Origin: Dehalococcoidia bacterium UBA1332
GTDB taxonomy: Bacteria > Chloroflexota > Dehalococcoidia > Lucifugimonadales > Lucifugimonadaceae
Assembly (NCBI GenBank): GCA_002306745.1
Contig: DBSW01000107.1
Coordinates: 1,536 to 30,075, forward strand
DNA: 28,540 nucleotides
Direction: 5' to 3'
Below are positions 17,487 to 25,744 of the stretch, one piece after another (positions within the stretch are counted from its first letter, which is position 1; every line of letters begins with the position of its first letter). A program made the position numbers and the translations under genes. The notes beneath the pieces were generated by a model that had not been told where the DNA came from, did not search any database, and saw nothing but the letters and a program-made list of their open reading frames with translations.

Positions 17487-18290
17487 CTAAACGAGCATTG
17501 AGAGTTGTTTTCGAGATTTTATTCTCTCGTCATCCGACCCATATGCCATTGAGTAGTGACCTTTGTATCCGTCATTTTCAAGGCGAGCGAACAGATTAGA
17601 AAAGTTTATATTGCCTTCGCCTGGAATCAGGTGCACCTCATATTCCCCGTGGTTATCGGCTAGACGAACTTCGCCGATTCGATCAATTCCAAACGTATCG
17701 AGGAATCCATTTATGCCTTCGGGAACAAGGTGAGAATGATTGGCAGTGAAGGCCCATCCCAGTTCTTCGGCCGGAATTTCATCGAAATATAGTTTAGTTT
17801 CTTTAATGTTATGTGCCATGTAGTGGACTTCCGCATGCTCAGGTTCGAAATTGAGGTTCTCCAACAATATTCTCTGTCCAGTTTCGGAACCATATTTGCA
17901 TATTCTTTTTAATCTTTCCAAAGAGGCTTTTAGTCGTTCAGGGTAGTCATTTGAAAAATGATATCCGGCATGAACGACAGTCCAAGAACAACCTAGCAGA
18001 TTGGCTAGGTTCACGCTTCCGCGCAAGTATTCGTCAACTGAATTAGATACATACGGCGAGTACTCGGCAATGTTTACTGCTGAAAGTGTGTGTAGGCCTA
18101 TAGAAATTCCATTGGATTCACACATATTTCGCACTTCTCTAGCGCGCTCTTTTGACCACGCATTCATATGGTTAGGCCCGGCATCAGCATTGAAATCTAT
18201 GTAGTAAAATTGATTTTCAATAGCCCACTTCAATGCGTCTTCAAGTCGAGTCTTACCCGCATCTACACCAATTCGATCTTTTATGGTCAT
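17487..18290 (-). CDS. Sugar phosphate isomerase/epimerase-like TIM barrel protein (AP_endonuc_2/xylose isomerase-like)
   Basis: A 267-residue protein with the pattern of the xylose-isomerase-like TIM barrel: ESNGISIGLHTLSAVN on an early strand, a WTVVHAGYHF strand, ILLENLNFEPEH with the metal-binding Glu in the middle, WAFTANHSHL, VRLADNHGEYEVHLIPGEGNINF and GHYSMAYGSDD near the end. Family members isomerise or epimerise sugars and sugar acids, or cut abasic sites; the substrate is unknown. GAGG lies 11 nt before the ATG. It is the middle gene between an amidohydrolase (26-nt gap) and the GGT-like gene, so it probably acts on a product of the same pathway. Confidence 0.8.
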   Translation of the reverse strand: MTIKDRIGVDAGKTRLEDALKWAIENQFYYIDFNADAGPNHMNAWSKERAREVRNMCESNGISIGLHTLSAVNIAEYSPYVSNSVDEYLRGSVNLANLLGCSWTVVHAGYHFSNDYPERLKASLERLKRICKYGSETGQRILLENLNFEPEHAEVHYMAHNIKETKLYFDEIPAEELGWAFTANHSHLVPEGINGFLDTFGIDRIGEVRLADNHGEYEVHLIPGEGNINFSNLFARLENDGYKGHYSMAYGSDDERIKSRKQLSMLV

Positions 18291-18316
18291 TTAGTGTTAC
18301 CTCGCCTTGTTTAGAA

Positions 18317-19756
18317 TCAATGCCAGTTCTTATATAGCTTGCTGTTTTCTAGGTTAATCACTTCATATGGAATCCCGGACATATCTGCTGTTTTTCCCCC
18401 TTCATCTAGTACCAGCCATGTTCCGCCTGTGCCCAAAGCCTTACCGTTACGCATAATCATTTCACCAGCTACAAATGACATACAGGCTTTACCAGATGTG
18501 GGATTTACTACGGTGATATCTGCATCGGCCCCTTCAGATAAATGACCTTTATTGAGAAGACCAAGCATCCTTGATGGTATATAGCTTAGCTTCATGACTG
18601 CTTCGTCCATGGTTAGAGCACCAAACGAAACAAGTGCCATGGTTCTTTCTATAGCCACATTGCGGGGCAGTGAGCCACCGTCTGTTGAAATTGCGTCAAC
18701 ACGGAAGTCGCCATCGTCGTATTTGGCTGTAGCCAGACTGAAAGCGCTAGTTGCAGGGTTTACGGGATAGCTGAGTGATGCGTTTGTTGAAGCAGCTTGC
18801 CAGATTTCAACCGCTTCTTTGCCGGTAACCATTATTATCCGCCCATTACGTTCGATAAGTGCTGACCCGTATTCGTCCATTAGGGATGCTTTTATTCCAT
18901 CTTCAGTGGTTGGATATTTTCGTGCTTTTAAACAGTTTTGGGCGACGTTATATACAACATTACCTTGTTCATCACATAGACCGTTTGTGCCGTTAGCTTG
19001 AGCCAGATACGCCTCAGTGATCCATTGTGATCGCATCTTTTCTATTATTCTGAGAGCTTCTTGAACTTCTTCATGTGGTTCATCAACCATTCCTCGGGTA
19101 TAGGAGTTGATATGAGCAACGTGTAATCTACCGTGCCCGGTAATCTCTGGCACCTCACGAAGCCCCGTCATATCGCTCCCTGAGACTTTTGTACCTACAT
19201 GGAAAGCCACCCAGGCCATCTGTTCATTGGCTGCATTAACGACGTCAGCAGACGACTCTGGGGTGAATGGGTGATAACCACCGAGCATTTTTACACCGAA
19301 CCCACCTCTTTTTTTTACATCAGCGATAGTGTCTCGAAGTACAGACGGGCGAGGATCATCTTCTGGGATTGTTTCATTTGGAACCAGACCCATTAGTGAG
19401 GCTACGTTTAACCCTGCACCTCTTTTGATCATGCCCTGCACCATTACCGTCGGATCCCCTGCCAGATCCAAAGCTGTTGTGGTACCTGACTCGACGAGCA
19501 TTGCGTGCCCATACGCTCGATCTACATTGTTGTTGAATGGACTAGAAAGATGAGCATGAGTATCGATGTGTCCTGGCATGACTGTTTGTCCTGCCATTTC
19601 AATAATTGTGTCGCTTCTTTCGCGTGAGATTCGTTCGGATACTTTGGCAATCTTTCCGTGTCGTATTCCTATATCAAATTTGCCATCGATCTTGTTAACG
19701 GGATCTACAACGTGCCCGTCAGCAAGAATCTGGTCGAACTGTTGTTTTATTGTCAA
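18317..19756 (-). CDS. Dihydroorotase/hydantoinase-like amidohydrolase (paralog A)
   Basis: A 479-residue binuclear metallohydrolase of the cyclic-amidohydrolase/N-acyl-D-amino-acid deacylase group. The composite beta-domain begins DQILADGHVVDPVNKIDG. Metal ligands are HAH in PGHIDTHAHLSSP, a probable carboxylated Lys in GVKMLGGYHPFTPE, His in VAFHVGT and VAHINSY, and Asp in AISTDGGSLPRN. LSEGADADITVVNP ends the barrel as usual. It is similar over the whole length to the amidohydrolase at 21255-22688. Start is TTG at 19756; an AGGA lies about 12 nt upstream. First gene of a minus-strand unit with the TIM-barrel and GGT-like genes, and divergent from the MFS transporter across 63 nt. Substrate unknown; N-acyl amino acids or cyclic imides/ureides are the likely class. 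Confidence 0.85.
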   Translation of the reverse strand: MTIKQQFDQILADGHVVDPVNKIDGKFDIGIRHGKIAKVSERISRERSDTIIEMAGQTVMPGHIDTHAHLSSPFNNNVDRAYGHAMLVESGTTTALDLAGDPTVMVQGMIKRGAGLNVASLMGLVPNETIPEDDPRPSVLRDTIADVKKRGGFGVKMLGGYHPFTPESSADVVNAANEQMAWVAFHVGTKVSGSDMTGLREVPEITGHGRLHVAHINSYTRGMVDEPHEEVQEALRIIEKMRSQWITEAYLAQANGTNGLCDEQGNVVYNVAQNCLKARKYPTTEDGIKASLMDEYGSALIERNGRIIMVTGKEAVEIWQAASTNASLSYPVNPATSAFSLATAKYDDGDFRVDAISTDGGSLPRNVAIERTMALVSFGALTMDEAVMKLSYIPSRMLGLLNKGHLSEGADADITVVNPTSGKACMSFVAGEMIMRNGKALGTGGTWLVLDEGGKTADMSGIPYEVINLENSKLYKNWH

Positions 19757-19819
19757 TTTTCTGTTAAATCCTGTTGTGAACTTACAATAAATAGTGGGAC
19801 GCCGGAATTTTACAGATGA

Positions 19820-21217
19820 TTGAATGAGTTGAGGGCGTCTTTACCAGATGGTGATTCCAGTATTACCTATGCAATCATCTTCTTATGCGATATCGGTTAT
19901 TGTTTGTCAGGGCTACACTCCCCTAAAAGTTTGAAGCACTATTTCGTATTAATTTTTTTGTCTTCTCATCTTCCAAATATTTTCAGGCATGATCATCAGA
20001 TAGACCGTACTAGTATCGATGCATTGATCATTTATGCTGGGCGCGGCTTGCGTGATATGGGTCGCGGTTTGATAGCTGTTGTTATCGCTATTTACCTTGC
20101 AGCGATTGGCCTTTCTATACCTCAGATCGGGCTTGTTCTTGGGATTAGCCTGCTCGGTGGATTTGCGCTCTCTGTCTTGGTGATGTTTGGCGCGAACGTT
20201 ATTTCCAGAAGATTGTGGTTTGTGATTATCTCAGCAATTACGGGTATAGCCGTGGTGATGTTGATATTCACAGATAATGTTTGGTTGATCTGTGTTGCTT
20301 CATTTTTTGGTTCTTATGCAGGTAGCGGAGCCCATTGGGGACCGAGCTTACAGTTGGAGCAAGCGTCTCTTACTGAGGTAACGACGTCACAGAATCGGAC
20401 GAGAGCATTCTCAAATCTCTCTATCTCATCTGCTGGCGGGCGAGCTATGGGGAGTGCATTGGTTGGAATAGCAACGTATTTGATTGGTGTTCAGGGGTGG
20501 CAGTTAGTTGATGCTTACAAAGTACTGTTAGCGATATATCTCGGTATAAACTTACTAAATTCAGCTATTTACATTGCTCTTTCCAGTTCTATTGAATCCA
20601 AAGTCGCCGCTGGATCCCTGCTTGTAAACCCATTCAAAGCTACTTCGAGAAGACCAATTCTTACACTTTCAAGCCTTTTTGGTCTTGACTCGTTCGCAGG
20701 CGGCATGATTTTTGATGCTTTCTTCGCTCTTTGGATGGTAAACAAGTATGGAATGAATGAAGGCGCTATTGCTGCAATCATGATTGCAACACAAGCCTTG
20801 AATCTTATTTCGATATGGTTAGCCCCGTTTGTAGCAAAAAAGATCGGATTACTTAACACGTTCGTTTGGACTCAAGTCGCATCCAACATATTTTTGATCG
20901 CTTTTGCTTTTGCGCCAGGGTCGGTTATTGCTGCCGGAATATGGATGATTAGAGGCATATTTGATGAAATGGATGTACCAACTAGACAGTCATATATGAT
21001 GGCTTTGGTGCCACCGGAGGAACGCAACGTAATGGCAGGTTCAGCGAATTTGGGGCGTGGATTTGGGCGTATGCCAAGCTCAGCTGCGACAGGTTTTCTT
21101 TGGGCGGGTTCATATACGGTTGCTCCATGGCTCCTCGGTGGCGGCTTGAAATTGATTTACGATTTCTCGATCTATTTTTTATTCAAAAACGTCGAAGTCC
21201 CTGAAGAAACGAGCTGA
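19820..21217 (+). CDS. Major facilitator superfamily transporter
   Basis: About twelve hydrophobic segments are visible from residue 83 on, for example LIAVVIAIYLAAIGLS, LVLGISLLGGFALSVLVM, LWFVIISAITGIAVVMLIF and AIMIATQALNLISIWLAPFVA. A loop with VPTRQSYMMALVPPEERN between late helices resembles the conserved MFS charged motif. It is an inner-membrane secondary transporter of unknown substrate. The first 80 residues precede the transporter fold; the frame opens with TTG at 19820 and has no ATG until 20057 (RDMGRG), so the true start is uncertain and may be a TTG near 20025. It lies between two paralogous amidohydrolase genes of opposite strand and could import their substrate or export a product. 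Confidence 0.85.
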   Translation: MNELRASLPDGDSSITYAIIFLCDIGYCLSGLHSPKSLKHYFVLIFLSSHLPNIFRHDHQIDRTSIDALIIYAGRGLRDMGRGLIAVVIAIYLAAIGLSIPQIGLVLGISLLGGFALSVLVMFGANVISRRLWFVIISAITGIAVVMLIFTDNVWLICVASFFGSYAGSGAHWGPSLQLEQASLTEVTTSQNRTRAFSNLSISSAGGRAMGSALVGIATYLIGVQGWQLVDAYKVLLAIYLGINLLNSAIYIALSSSIESKVAAGSLLVNPFKATSRRPILTLSSLFGLDSFAGGMIFDAFFALWMVNKYGMNEGAIAAIMIATQALNLISIWLAPFVAKKIGLLNTFVWTQVASNIFLIAFAFAPGSVIAAGIWMIRGIFDEMDVPTRQSYMMALVPPEERNVMAGSANLGRGFGRMPSSAATGFLWAGSYTVAPWLLGGGLKLIYDFSIYFLFKNVEVPEETS

Positions 21218-21254
21218 CGCCATTAATATATTGGTGTTGGGCTGGAAGTTGTTA

Positions 21255-22688
21255 CTAATTTCGACCGGAGTACATTAATGCTTGAGTTGTGTCGATGACT
21301 TCGTAATCCAACTCGTATGAATTGATCTTTCTTTCACCACGTGCAGTAGTAAGTATCGTACCGCTTTTACCCAACACATTACCTTCGGACATAATTAACT
21401 CTCCTGCGACGATTCCATGACTTGCGGAGCCTTTCACAGGATCGATGATAGTGATGTCGGCATCATGTCCCACAGACAACCTTCCCTTGGATGTCAGTCC
21501 GACCATGCGTGCAGGGTTGTAACTAAGTTTTGCGACCATCTCGATAGGTTCAAGACCCCCGAACTTCACCATGCGCATGGCCTGCTCAATATTTATGTTT
21601 CTGGGTAGCGCTCCTGCGTCACTTGCTATTGCGTCGATAATAAACTCGTTGTCAGCATTTTTTGAAGCTGTAAGCTGGAACGCCGCAGTAGCGTTATTGA
21701 CTGGGAAGCTCATAGTAATATCGGTTTTTGCAGCATCGAAAAGTTTAATGCCGCGTTCGCCCGTAACAAGTACTAATCCGTTGCTGGTTGTTTCGACTGT
21801 AGAAGCATAATTATCATATAGTGCAGCTCGAATACCTTCGTCGGTCGGCGTGTAATTCTTTAGCTTAAGGCAGTTCCCAACTACATCTGCAAGGACTTTA
21901 CCGTTTTCATCACATTTACCGAGTGTGAAGTTTGGTCTAGCGAGATGAACCTCTGAAACAACTTGGTCGCGAAGTTCGGAGATTATATTTAGAGCTTCGT
22001 GGATTTCGTCGTTAACTGGCAGTATTGAACCTCGGCAGTAGGCATTTACATGTGCAATATGAACTCTACCTCTGTTACCAAGGAGTTCCGGAAGTTCTCT
22101 AAGGCCGTCAAGTCGTGATCCGGATTTGGTCGTTCCGACGTGATATGCAACATAGCCGCCGAGATCGTTAGCTGTAGCAATAAATCTTGCAGTTTCTTCT
22201 GGCGTAAATGGGTAGTATCCGCCCCAGAGTTTTATTCCTAATGAACCTGCTTCTAACGCAGTCGCTACTATCTCTAAAATTGTGTCCGAACTCAACCGTC
22301 CCTCAGGTACTGTTTCTCCAGGTTTTAAATATCCTAGACCTCCGACATTTACTCCTGACCCACGTGTATTAATGCCTTCAGCCATCTCTTCCATGCTGCC
22401 GCCTAAATCAATTACGGTGGTAGCTCCTGCAGCAGCAACCATTTGCAGGCCTATGCCTTTTACTTTTCCAAAATTAGTGGCGTTTGCGACGTGAACATGG
22501 GTATCGATCATTCCCGGGATAACCCATTGCCCTATGGCGTTGATGGTGCTCTTTGCTAGATTTCTGTTAATTTCTGAGTCAATACGCTCAATTTTGCCTT
22601 TAGATATTGCTATATCAGCTATATCGTCAAATCTTGTTTGGGCATCGATAACCCGCCCGTTTTGGATCAGCAGGTCGTAGTGAGTCAA
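21255..22688 (-). CDS. Dihydroorotase/hydantoinase-like amidohydrolase (paralog B)
   Basis: A 477-residue binuclear metallohydrolase. The beta-sandwich opens YDLLIQNGRVIDAQTRFDD; ligands are HVH in PGMIDTHVHVANA, a probable carboxylated Lys in GIKLWGGYYPFTPEE, His in VAYHVGT and IAHVNAY, and Asp in AIASDAGALPRN. The late GRLSVGHDADITIIDP is the usual closing strand. It shares gapless blocks with the 18317-19756 protein (GGY-PFTPE, YHVGTxxSGS/FHVGTxVSGS, LxxVxxNCLKxxxY), so the two are paralogs with probably related substrates. The TTG start at 22688 has GAGGG 7 nt upstream. It converges on the MFS gene (37-nt gap) and is divergent from the secreted hypothetical gene. N-acyl-D-amino-acid deacylase, hydantoinase or imidase activity is possible; dihydroorotase is less likely given two copies outside a pyrimidine context. 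Confidence 0.85.
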   Translation of the reverse strand: MTHYDLLIQNGRVIDAQTRFDDIADIAISKGKIERIDSEINRNLAKSTINAIGQWVIPGMIDTHVHVANATNFGKVKGIGLQMVAAAGATTVIDLGGSMEEMAEGINTRGSGVNVGGLGYLKPGETVPEGRLSSDTILEIVATALEAGSLGIKLWGGYYPFTPEETARFIATANDLGGYVAYHVGTTKSGSRLDGLRELPELLGNRGRVHIAHVNAYCRGSILPVNDEIHEALNIISELRDQVVSEVHLARPNFTLGKCDENGKVLADVVGNCLKLKNYTPTDEGIRAALYDNYASTVETTSNGLVLVTGERGIKLFDAAKTDITMSFPVNNATAAFQLTASKNADNEFIIDAIASDAGALPRNINIEQAMRMVKFGGLEPIEMVAKLSYNPARMVGLTSKGRLSVGHDADITIIDPVKGSASHGIVAGELIMSEGNVLGKSGTILTTARGERKINSYELDYEVIDTTQALMYSGRN

Positions 22689-22823
22689 AGGAAAGCCCTC
22701 GTGAATTGAAAAAACGGTTATTTGAGTAGATGGCGTTTATCTATATACCAAACTGCTGGTTTATACGGCAGAATTGAGATCAAGTTTATTCATAATAATT
22801 CTCGACTGGGGCATACATTAAAT

Positions 22824-23411
22824 TTGATTCAATCCAATAAATTGATATTTAAGCAGTTTTTTGTGGCTTGCCTAGTGATAATCATGGGAGTTGTTTTTAC
22901 CGCGATTACTCCCGTGCTTGCTCAAGATGATGAGCCGATTGTTGGTTATCGAATACTTGGCGAATCTCAAGGGGGGCCGCATACTATCCAATTGCAGGTC
23001 AGCCCTCCTGCACCGATTCTAGGTATTTCACGGTTTGCCGTTCGCGTTAAAGATACTGCGACAGGAAAAATAATCGAAAATGCAAAGATTGCTGTACTTG
23101 CTTCGCCCGCTGAGCATGGCGAAGCACAATACACCCTTGCCTTGAACTCCCCAGTTGATCCGGTGTATTACCTTTCGCAGCTCAAACTTGAAACATCAGG
23201 TATTTGGGCGGTGGAAGTGAGTGCTGAATCTGATTTAGGTAGTGGAACAACGGTTATGTCAGTTTTGGTGAATGACCGGGCTAGAAGCGGTACAGGAAAC
23301 GTTTGGGGGCAGGCGCTTTTTATACTAATAACGCTTGCATTTGCTTCTGGAATTTTTTGGTTATGGTATTCGTCTAGGAAGGCACTTCGCCAACGCAATC
23401 AACAAAAATAA
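22824..23411 (+). CDS. Hypothetical signal-peptide protein with C-terminal membrane anchor
   Basis: From TTG 22824 the protein has 195 residues. K6 and K10 form a positive n-region, followed by a hydrophobic core FFVACLVIIMGVVFTAIT and a probable signal peptidase site at PVLA/QDD. An extracytoplasmic beta-rich domain of about 120 residues follows (ISRFAVRVKDTATGKII and WAVEVSAESDLG), then a transmembrane segment ALFILITLAFASGIFWLW and a basic cytosolic tail. The domain recalls FixH/YtkA-like beta-sandwich proteins in copper or oxidase assembly, but I cannot confirm this. The frame is open back to TTG 22722; the longer form would place 34 extra residues before the signal peptide. No cysteine or CxxC metal motif is seen in the outer domain. 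Function unknown. Confidence 0.7.
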   Translation: MIQSNKLIFKQFFVACLVIIMGVVFTAITPVLAQDDEPIVGYRILGESQGGPHTIQLQVSPPAPILGISRFAVRVKDTATGKIIENAKIAVLASPAEHGEAQYTLALNSPVDPVYYLSQLKLETSGIWAVEVSAESDLGSGTTVMSVLVNDRARSGTGNVWGQALFILITLAFASGIFWLWYSSRKALRQRNQQK

Positions 23412-23498
23412 TTGTCGTCTTATAAATTCGCGAAAAGGATATTTTATTGTGGGTAATAGTTTTAGAACGTTAAATTGGAATTAGTTGATAGCTGTAGT

Positions 23499-23633
23499 TT
23501 AATTAGTTGCCCACCAAATTATTGCGGCGAAAATCACAACGTAAAAAACAGTTCTTATCAATAGTTGACGTACTGTGATAGTTTTACGTTCTTCCGTATC
23601 TCGGCTGTTATTTTGTTTGTTCCAAAGATTCAT
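23499..23633 (-). CDS. 44-residue single-transmembrane small protein
   Basis: Reverse-strand frame from ATG (23633) to TAA (23499-23501). Residues 1-27 are polar and charged (MNLWNKQNNSRDTEERK), followed by TVRQLLIRTVFYVVIFAAI and a short IWWATN end, giving one membrane helix with the charged side probably inside. It begins 17 nt after the stop of the PLP enzyme gene on the same strand, so it would be the last gene of that operon. No strong Shine-Dalgarno sequence is seen. It is too short for family assignment; coding is supported by its position and by the clear membrane pattern. Confidence 0.5.
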   Translation of the reverse strand: MNLWNKQNNSRDTEERKTITVRQLLIRTVFYVVIFAAIIWWATN

Positions 23634-23650
23634 TTTGATCTTTTAGACGT

Positions 23651-24688
23651 TTATATCTTTGCGTTGAAATTGGCAAGCTGTTCTGCAAATGTGAACAAGG
23701 CTGGAAGACCTCCTGTATGTAAGAAGATTACAGTTTCGTTGTCGTTAAATCCGCCATTTTCGACTTGCTCGATCAATGCTGCCATTGCTGTACCGGTGTA
23801 ATTTGGGTCGCAAATAATTGCATCAGTTTGAGCGGCGATATGAATTGCTTCAGCGACTTGAGGTGTCATTAATCCGTAACCTTCTCCGACATATTGATCA
23901 AGTACTCTCATATCTGCCTCCTCGAAGGTCACGGGTAAGTCGAGCAAGTTTTGGATGTCTTTGTTGTGTTCGAAAATATAACCTTTTAGAGGTACATCGT
24001 AGTTCACTGTTACGCCAGTGAATTTCCAATCAAGCCCCATTGCTTTTGCTGCGATTATTAGACCACAGAGTGATCTGCCAGCCACACCGATTATGTGGAC
24101 ATTGTTTAACTTTGCCTGTTCGATTTGTTCTTTAAGTTCAATTCCAGCTTGTACAAAACCGACCATTCCGACGATTCGTGGGAACAAGTGGTCCTGAATT
24201 AGGTAAGGTGTATGCCCTTCTTTTTCAAGGTCTTTCTTCAACTGCGTTGCGTATTCGTGGGCAGTACTAGATTGGAATTCATCTAGCAAGTGGAGTTCTG
24301 CACCTAGAATCTTGTCCACCAGCAAGTTCCCTTGTATTTTGCGAGTTGCAGAGTTTTTTAACACTAGTATGTAACGCATTCCGACCTTATTGGCAGCTGC
24401 GGCAGTCATACGGGCATTGTTCGAGTGATAATCCATGATATTGATCATCACGTCATAGCCTGCCTCTGAAACGTGTGGCATTTCAAATTCATAATGGCGA
24501 GCCTTGTTTCCGCCATATGCAAGACCTGTCATGTCCTCACGTTTTATCCAGATATTTGGACCACCAAGTCGTTCAGTTAGGCGCGGCATCTCCTCGAGCG
24601 GTGTTGGTAAATGTGCAATATTGATTCTTGGTAATTTATCGATGTGAGACTGCAGTTGTTTTGGAGTAATAATTTTTTTTGGATTCAT
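23651..24688 (-). CDS. D-cysteine desulfhydrase-like PLP enzyme (paralog 1)
   Basis: A 345-residue fold-type II PLP enzyme of the ACC deaminase/D-cysteine desulfhydrase family. The PLP lysine is K62 in YGGNKARHYEFE; S89 in DYHSNNAR is the family active-site serine. At the two positions that separate the subgroups it has Thr (DPNYTGTAM, where ACC deaminase has Glu) and Thr (FLHTGGLPA, where ACC deaminase has Leu). These are the D-cysteine desulfhydrase states, so ACC deaminase activity is unlikely. Probable reaction: beta-elimination of a D-amino acid to a keto acid and ammonia. It follows paralog 2 by 22 nt in a minus-strand operon and precedes the small TM gene. Confidence 0.87.
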   Translation of the reverse strand: MNPKKIITPKQLQSHIDKLPRINIAHLPTPLEEMPRLTERLGGPNIWIKREDMTGLAYGGNKARHYEFEMPHVSEAGYDVMINIMDYHSNNARMTAAAANKVGMRYILVLKNSATRKIQGNLLVDKILGAELHLLDEFQSSTAHEYATQLKKDLEKEGHTPYLIQDHLFPRIVGMVGFVQAGIELKEQIEQAKLNNVHIIGVAGRSLCGLIIAAKAMGLDWKFTGVTVNYDVPLKGYIFEHNKDIQNLLDLPVTFEEADMRVLDQYVGEGYGLMTPQVAEAIHIAAQTDAIICDPNYTGTAMAALIEQVENGGFNDNETVIFLHTGGLPALFTFAEQLANFNAKI

Positions 24689-24710
24689 GATTTTTGGGAT
24701 TGTCTTTCAT

Positions 24711-25739
24711 CTAATCAATAAATTTGTCGGCGTGGGCGAAAAGTTGGGGTAAACCACCCGAGTGGATGAATACTATTGTTTCTTCTGAATCAATTCTTTC
24801 AGCTTTGAGTTCACCTATTAACCCCGACATAGATTTTCCTGTGTAATTTGGATCAAGAATTAAGCCTTCAGTTTTAGCGACTAAACGAATTGATTCGAGA
24901 ACCCTATCGTCAGGTTCACCGTATCCAGATCCTATGTATCCTGAAAGTACTTGCAAATCGTCAGCTTCTAGCACCTCATCTAGATCTAGCAATTCAGCAA
25001 CCTTCTTAGATCGTTCCTTCGTAATTTTTTGAAAGTTTTCTATTGCTCCCGGTGAGTACTGAACCGCTGTACACTTCCAATTTAAGCCGCGGTTCTTGGC
25101 GTACAGTCGCAGTCCTGCAATAGACCTACCGGTTAATCCCCAGAAACGCACCGGTGTTTTAATCCCGTAATGTTTAATCTGATGTTCAAGTTCGGCACCT
25201 GTTTCTAGGAAGCTGATCGTACCCATGAGGTCTGCAAAAGGGTCATCTGGCAAGATATATGGCTTTAAGCCTGCTTCAGTTTCCTGTTGAAAAATTCTGT
25301 TAGCCATCTTTTTGCCATATTCTGCCGGTGTTCGATGAATAACAGCTCCCATTAGTTTGCATAACAGTAAATTTCCAGTGATCGGGGCATTTACCATATC
25401 GGTTGAAATTATGTGGTATTTGAGTCCTGCTTTGGCACAACCGGCGGCAATAAATCTCGCTTGATTAGAGTGGTAATGATTTATGTTGATTACCGTGTCG
25501 AATCCTTCGTCGAGAATGCGGCCTATTTCGAATTCAAAGTGTCTACCTTTATTTCCTCCAAATGCTAGACCAGTTGTGTCATCACGTTTTACTAGTAGAC
25601 GGTTTGGTGCTGAAATTCCTTGTTTACCAAGTACTTTTTGAAGACGATCTAGAGGTTCAAGAGGTGTATTTAGATGTGATAGTTTGAACCGTGGTAGTTG
25701 CTTGAGCTTTGTCTGAAAATGTTTTTGTGAGATAGTCAT
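24711..25739 (-). CDS. D-cysteine desulfhydrase-like PLP enzyme (paralog 2)
   Basis: A second member of the same family, 342 residues from ATG 25739, which lies 5 nt after the stop of the deacetylase gene and implies coupled translation. The frame extends to 25775 inside that gene, but the extra residues are not needed. PLP lysine is K64 in FGGNKGRHFEFE, and the active-site serine lies in YHSNQARF. The specificity positions are Thr (DPNYTGKSM) and Ser (FIHSGGLPQ), different from paralog 1 at the second. It is therefore D-cysteine desulfhydrase-like with possibly another D-amino acid as substrate. The pair probably arose by tandem duplication and then diverged. Confidence 0.87.
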   Translation of the reverse strand: MTISQKHFQTKLKQLPRFKLSHLNTPLEPLDRLQKVLGKQGISAPNRLLVKRDDTTGLAFGGNKGRHFEFEIGRILDEGFDTVININHYHSNQARFIAAGCAKAGLKYHIISTDMVNAPITGNLLLCKLMGAVIHRTPAEYGKKMANRIFQQETEAGLKPYILPDDPFADLMGTISFLETGAELEHQIKHYGIKTPVRFWGLTGRSIAGLRLYAKNRGLNWKCTAVQYSPGAIENFQKITKERSKKVAELLDLDEVLEADDLQVLSGYIGSGYGEPDDRVLESIRLVAKTEGLILDPNYTGKSMSGLIGELKAERIDSEETIVFIHSGGLPQLFAHADKFID

Positions 25740-25744
25740 GTAGA

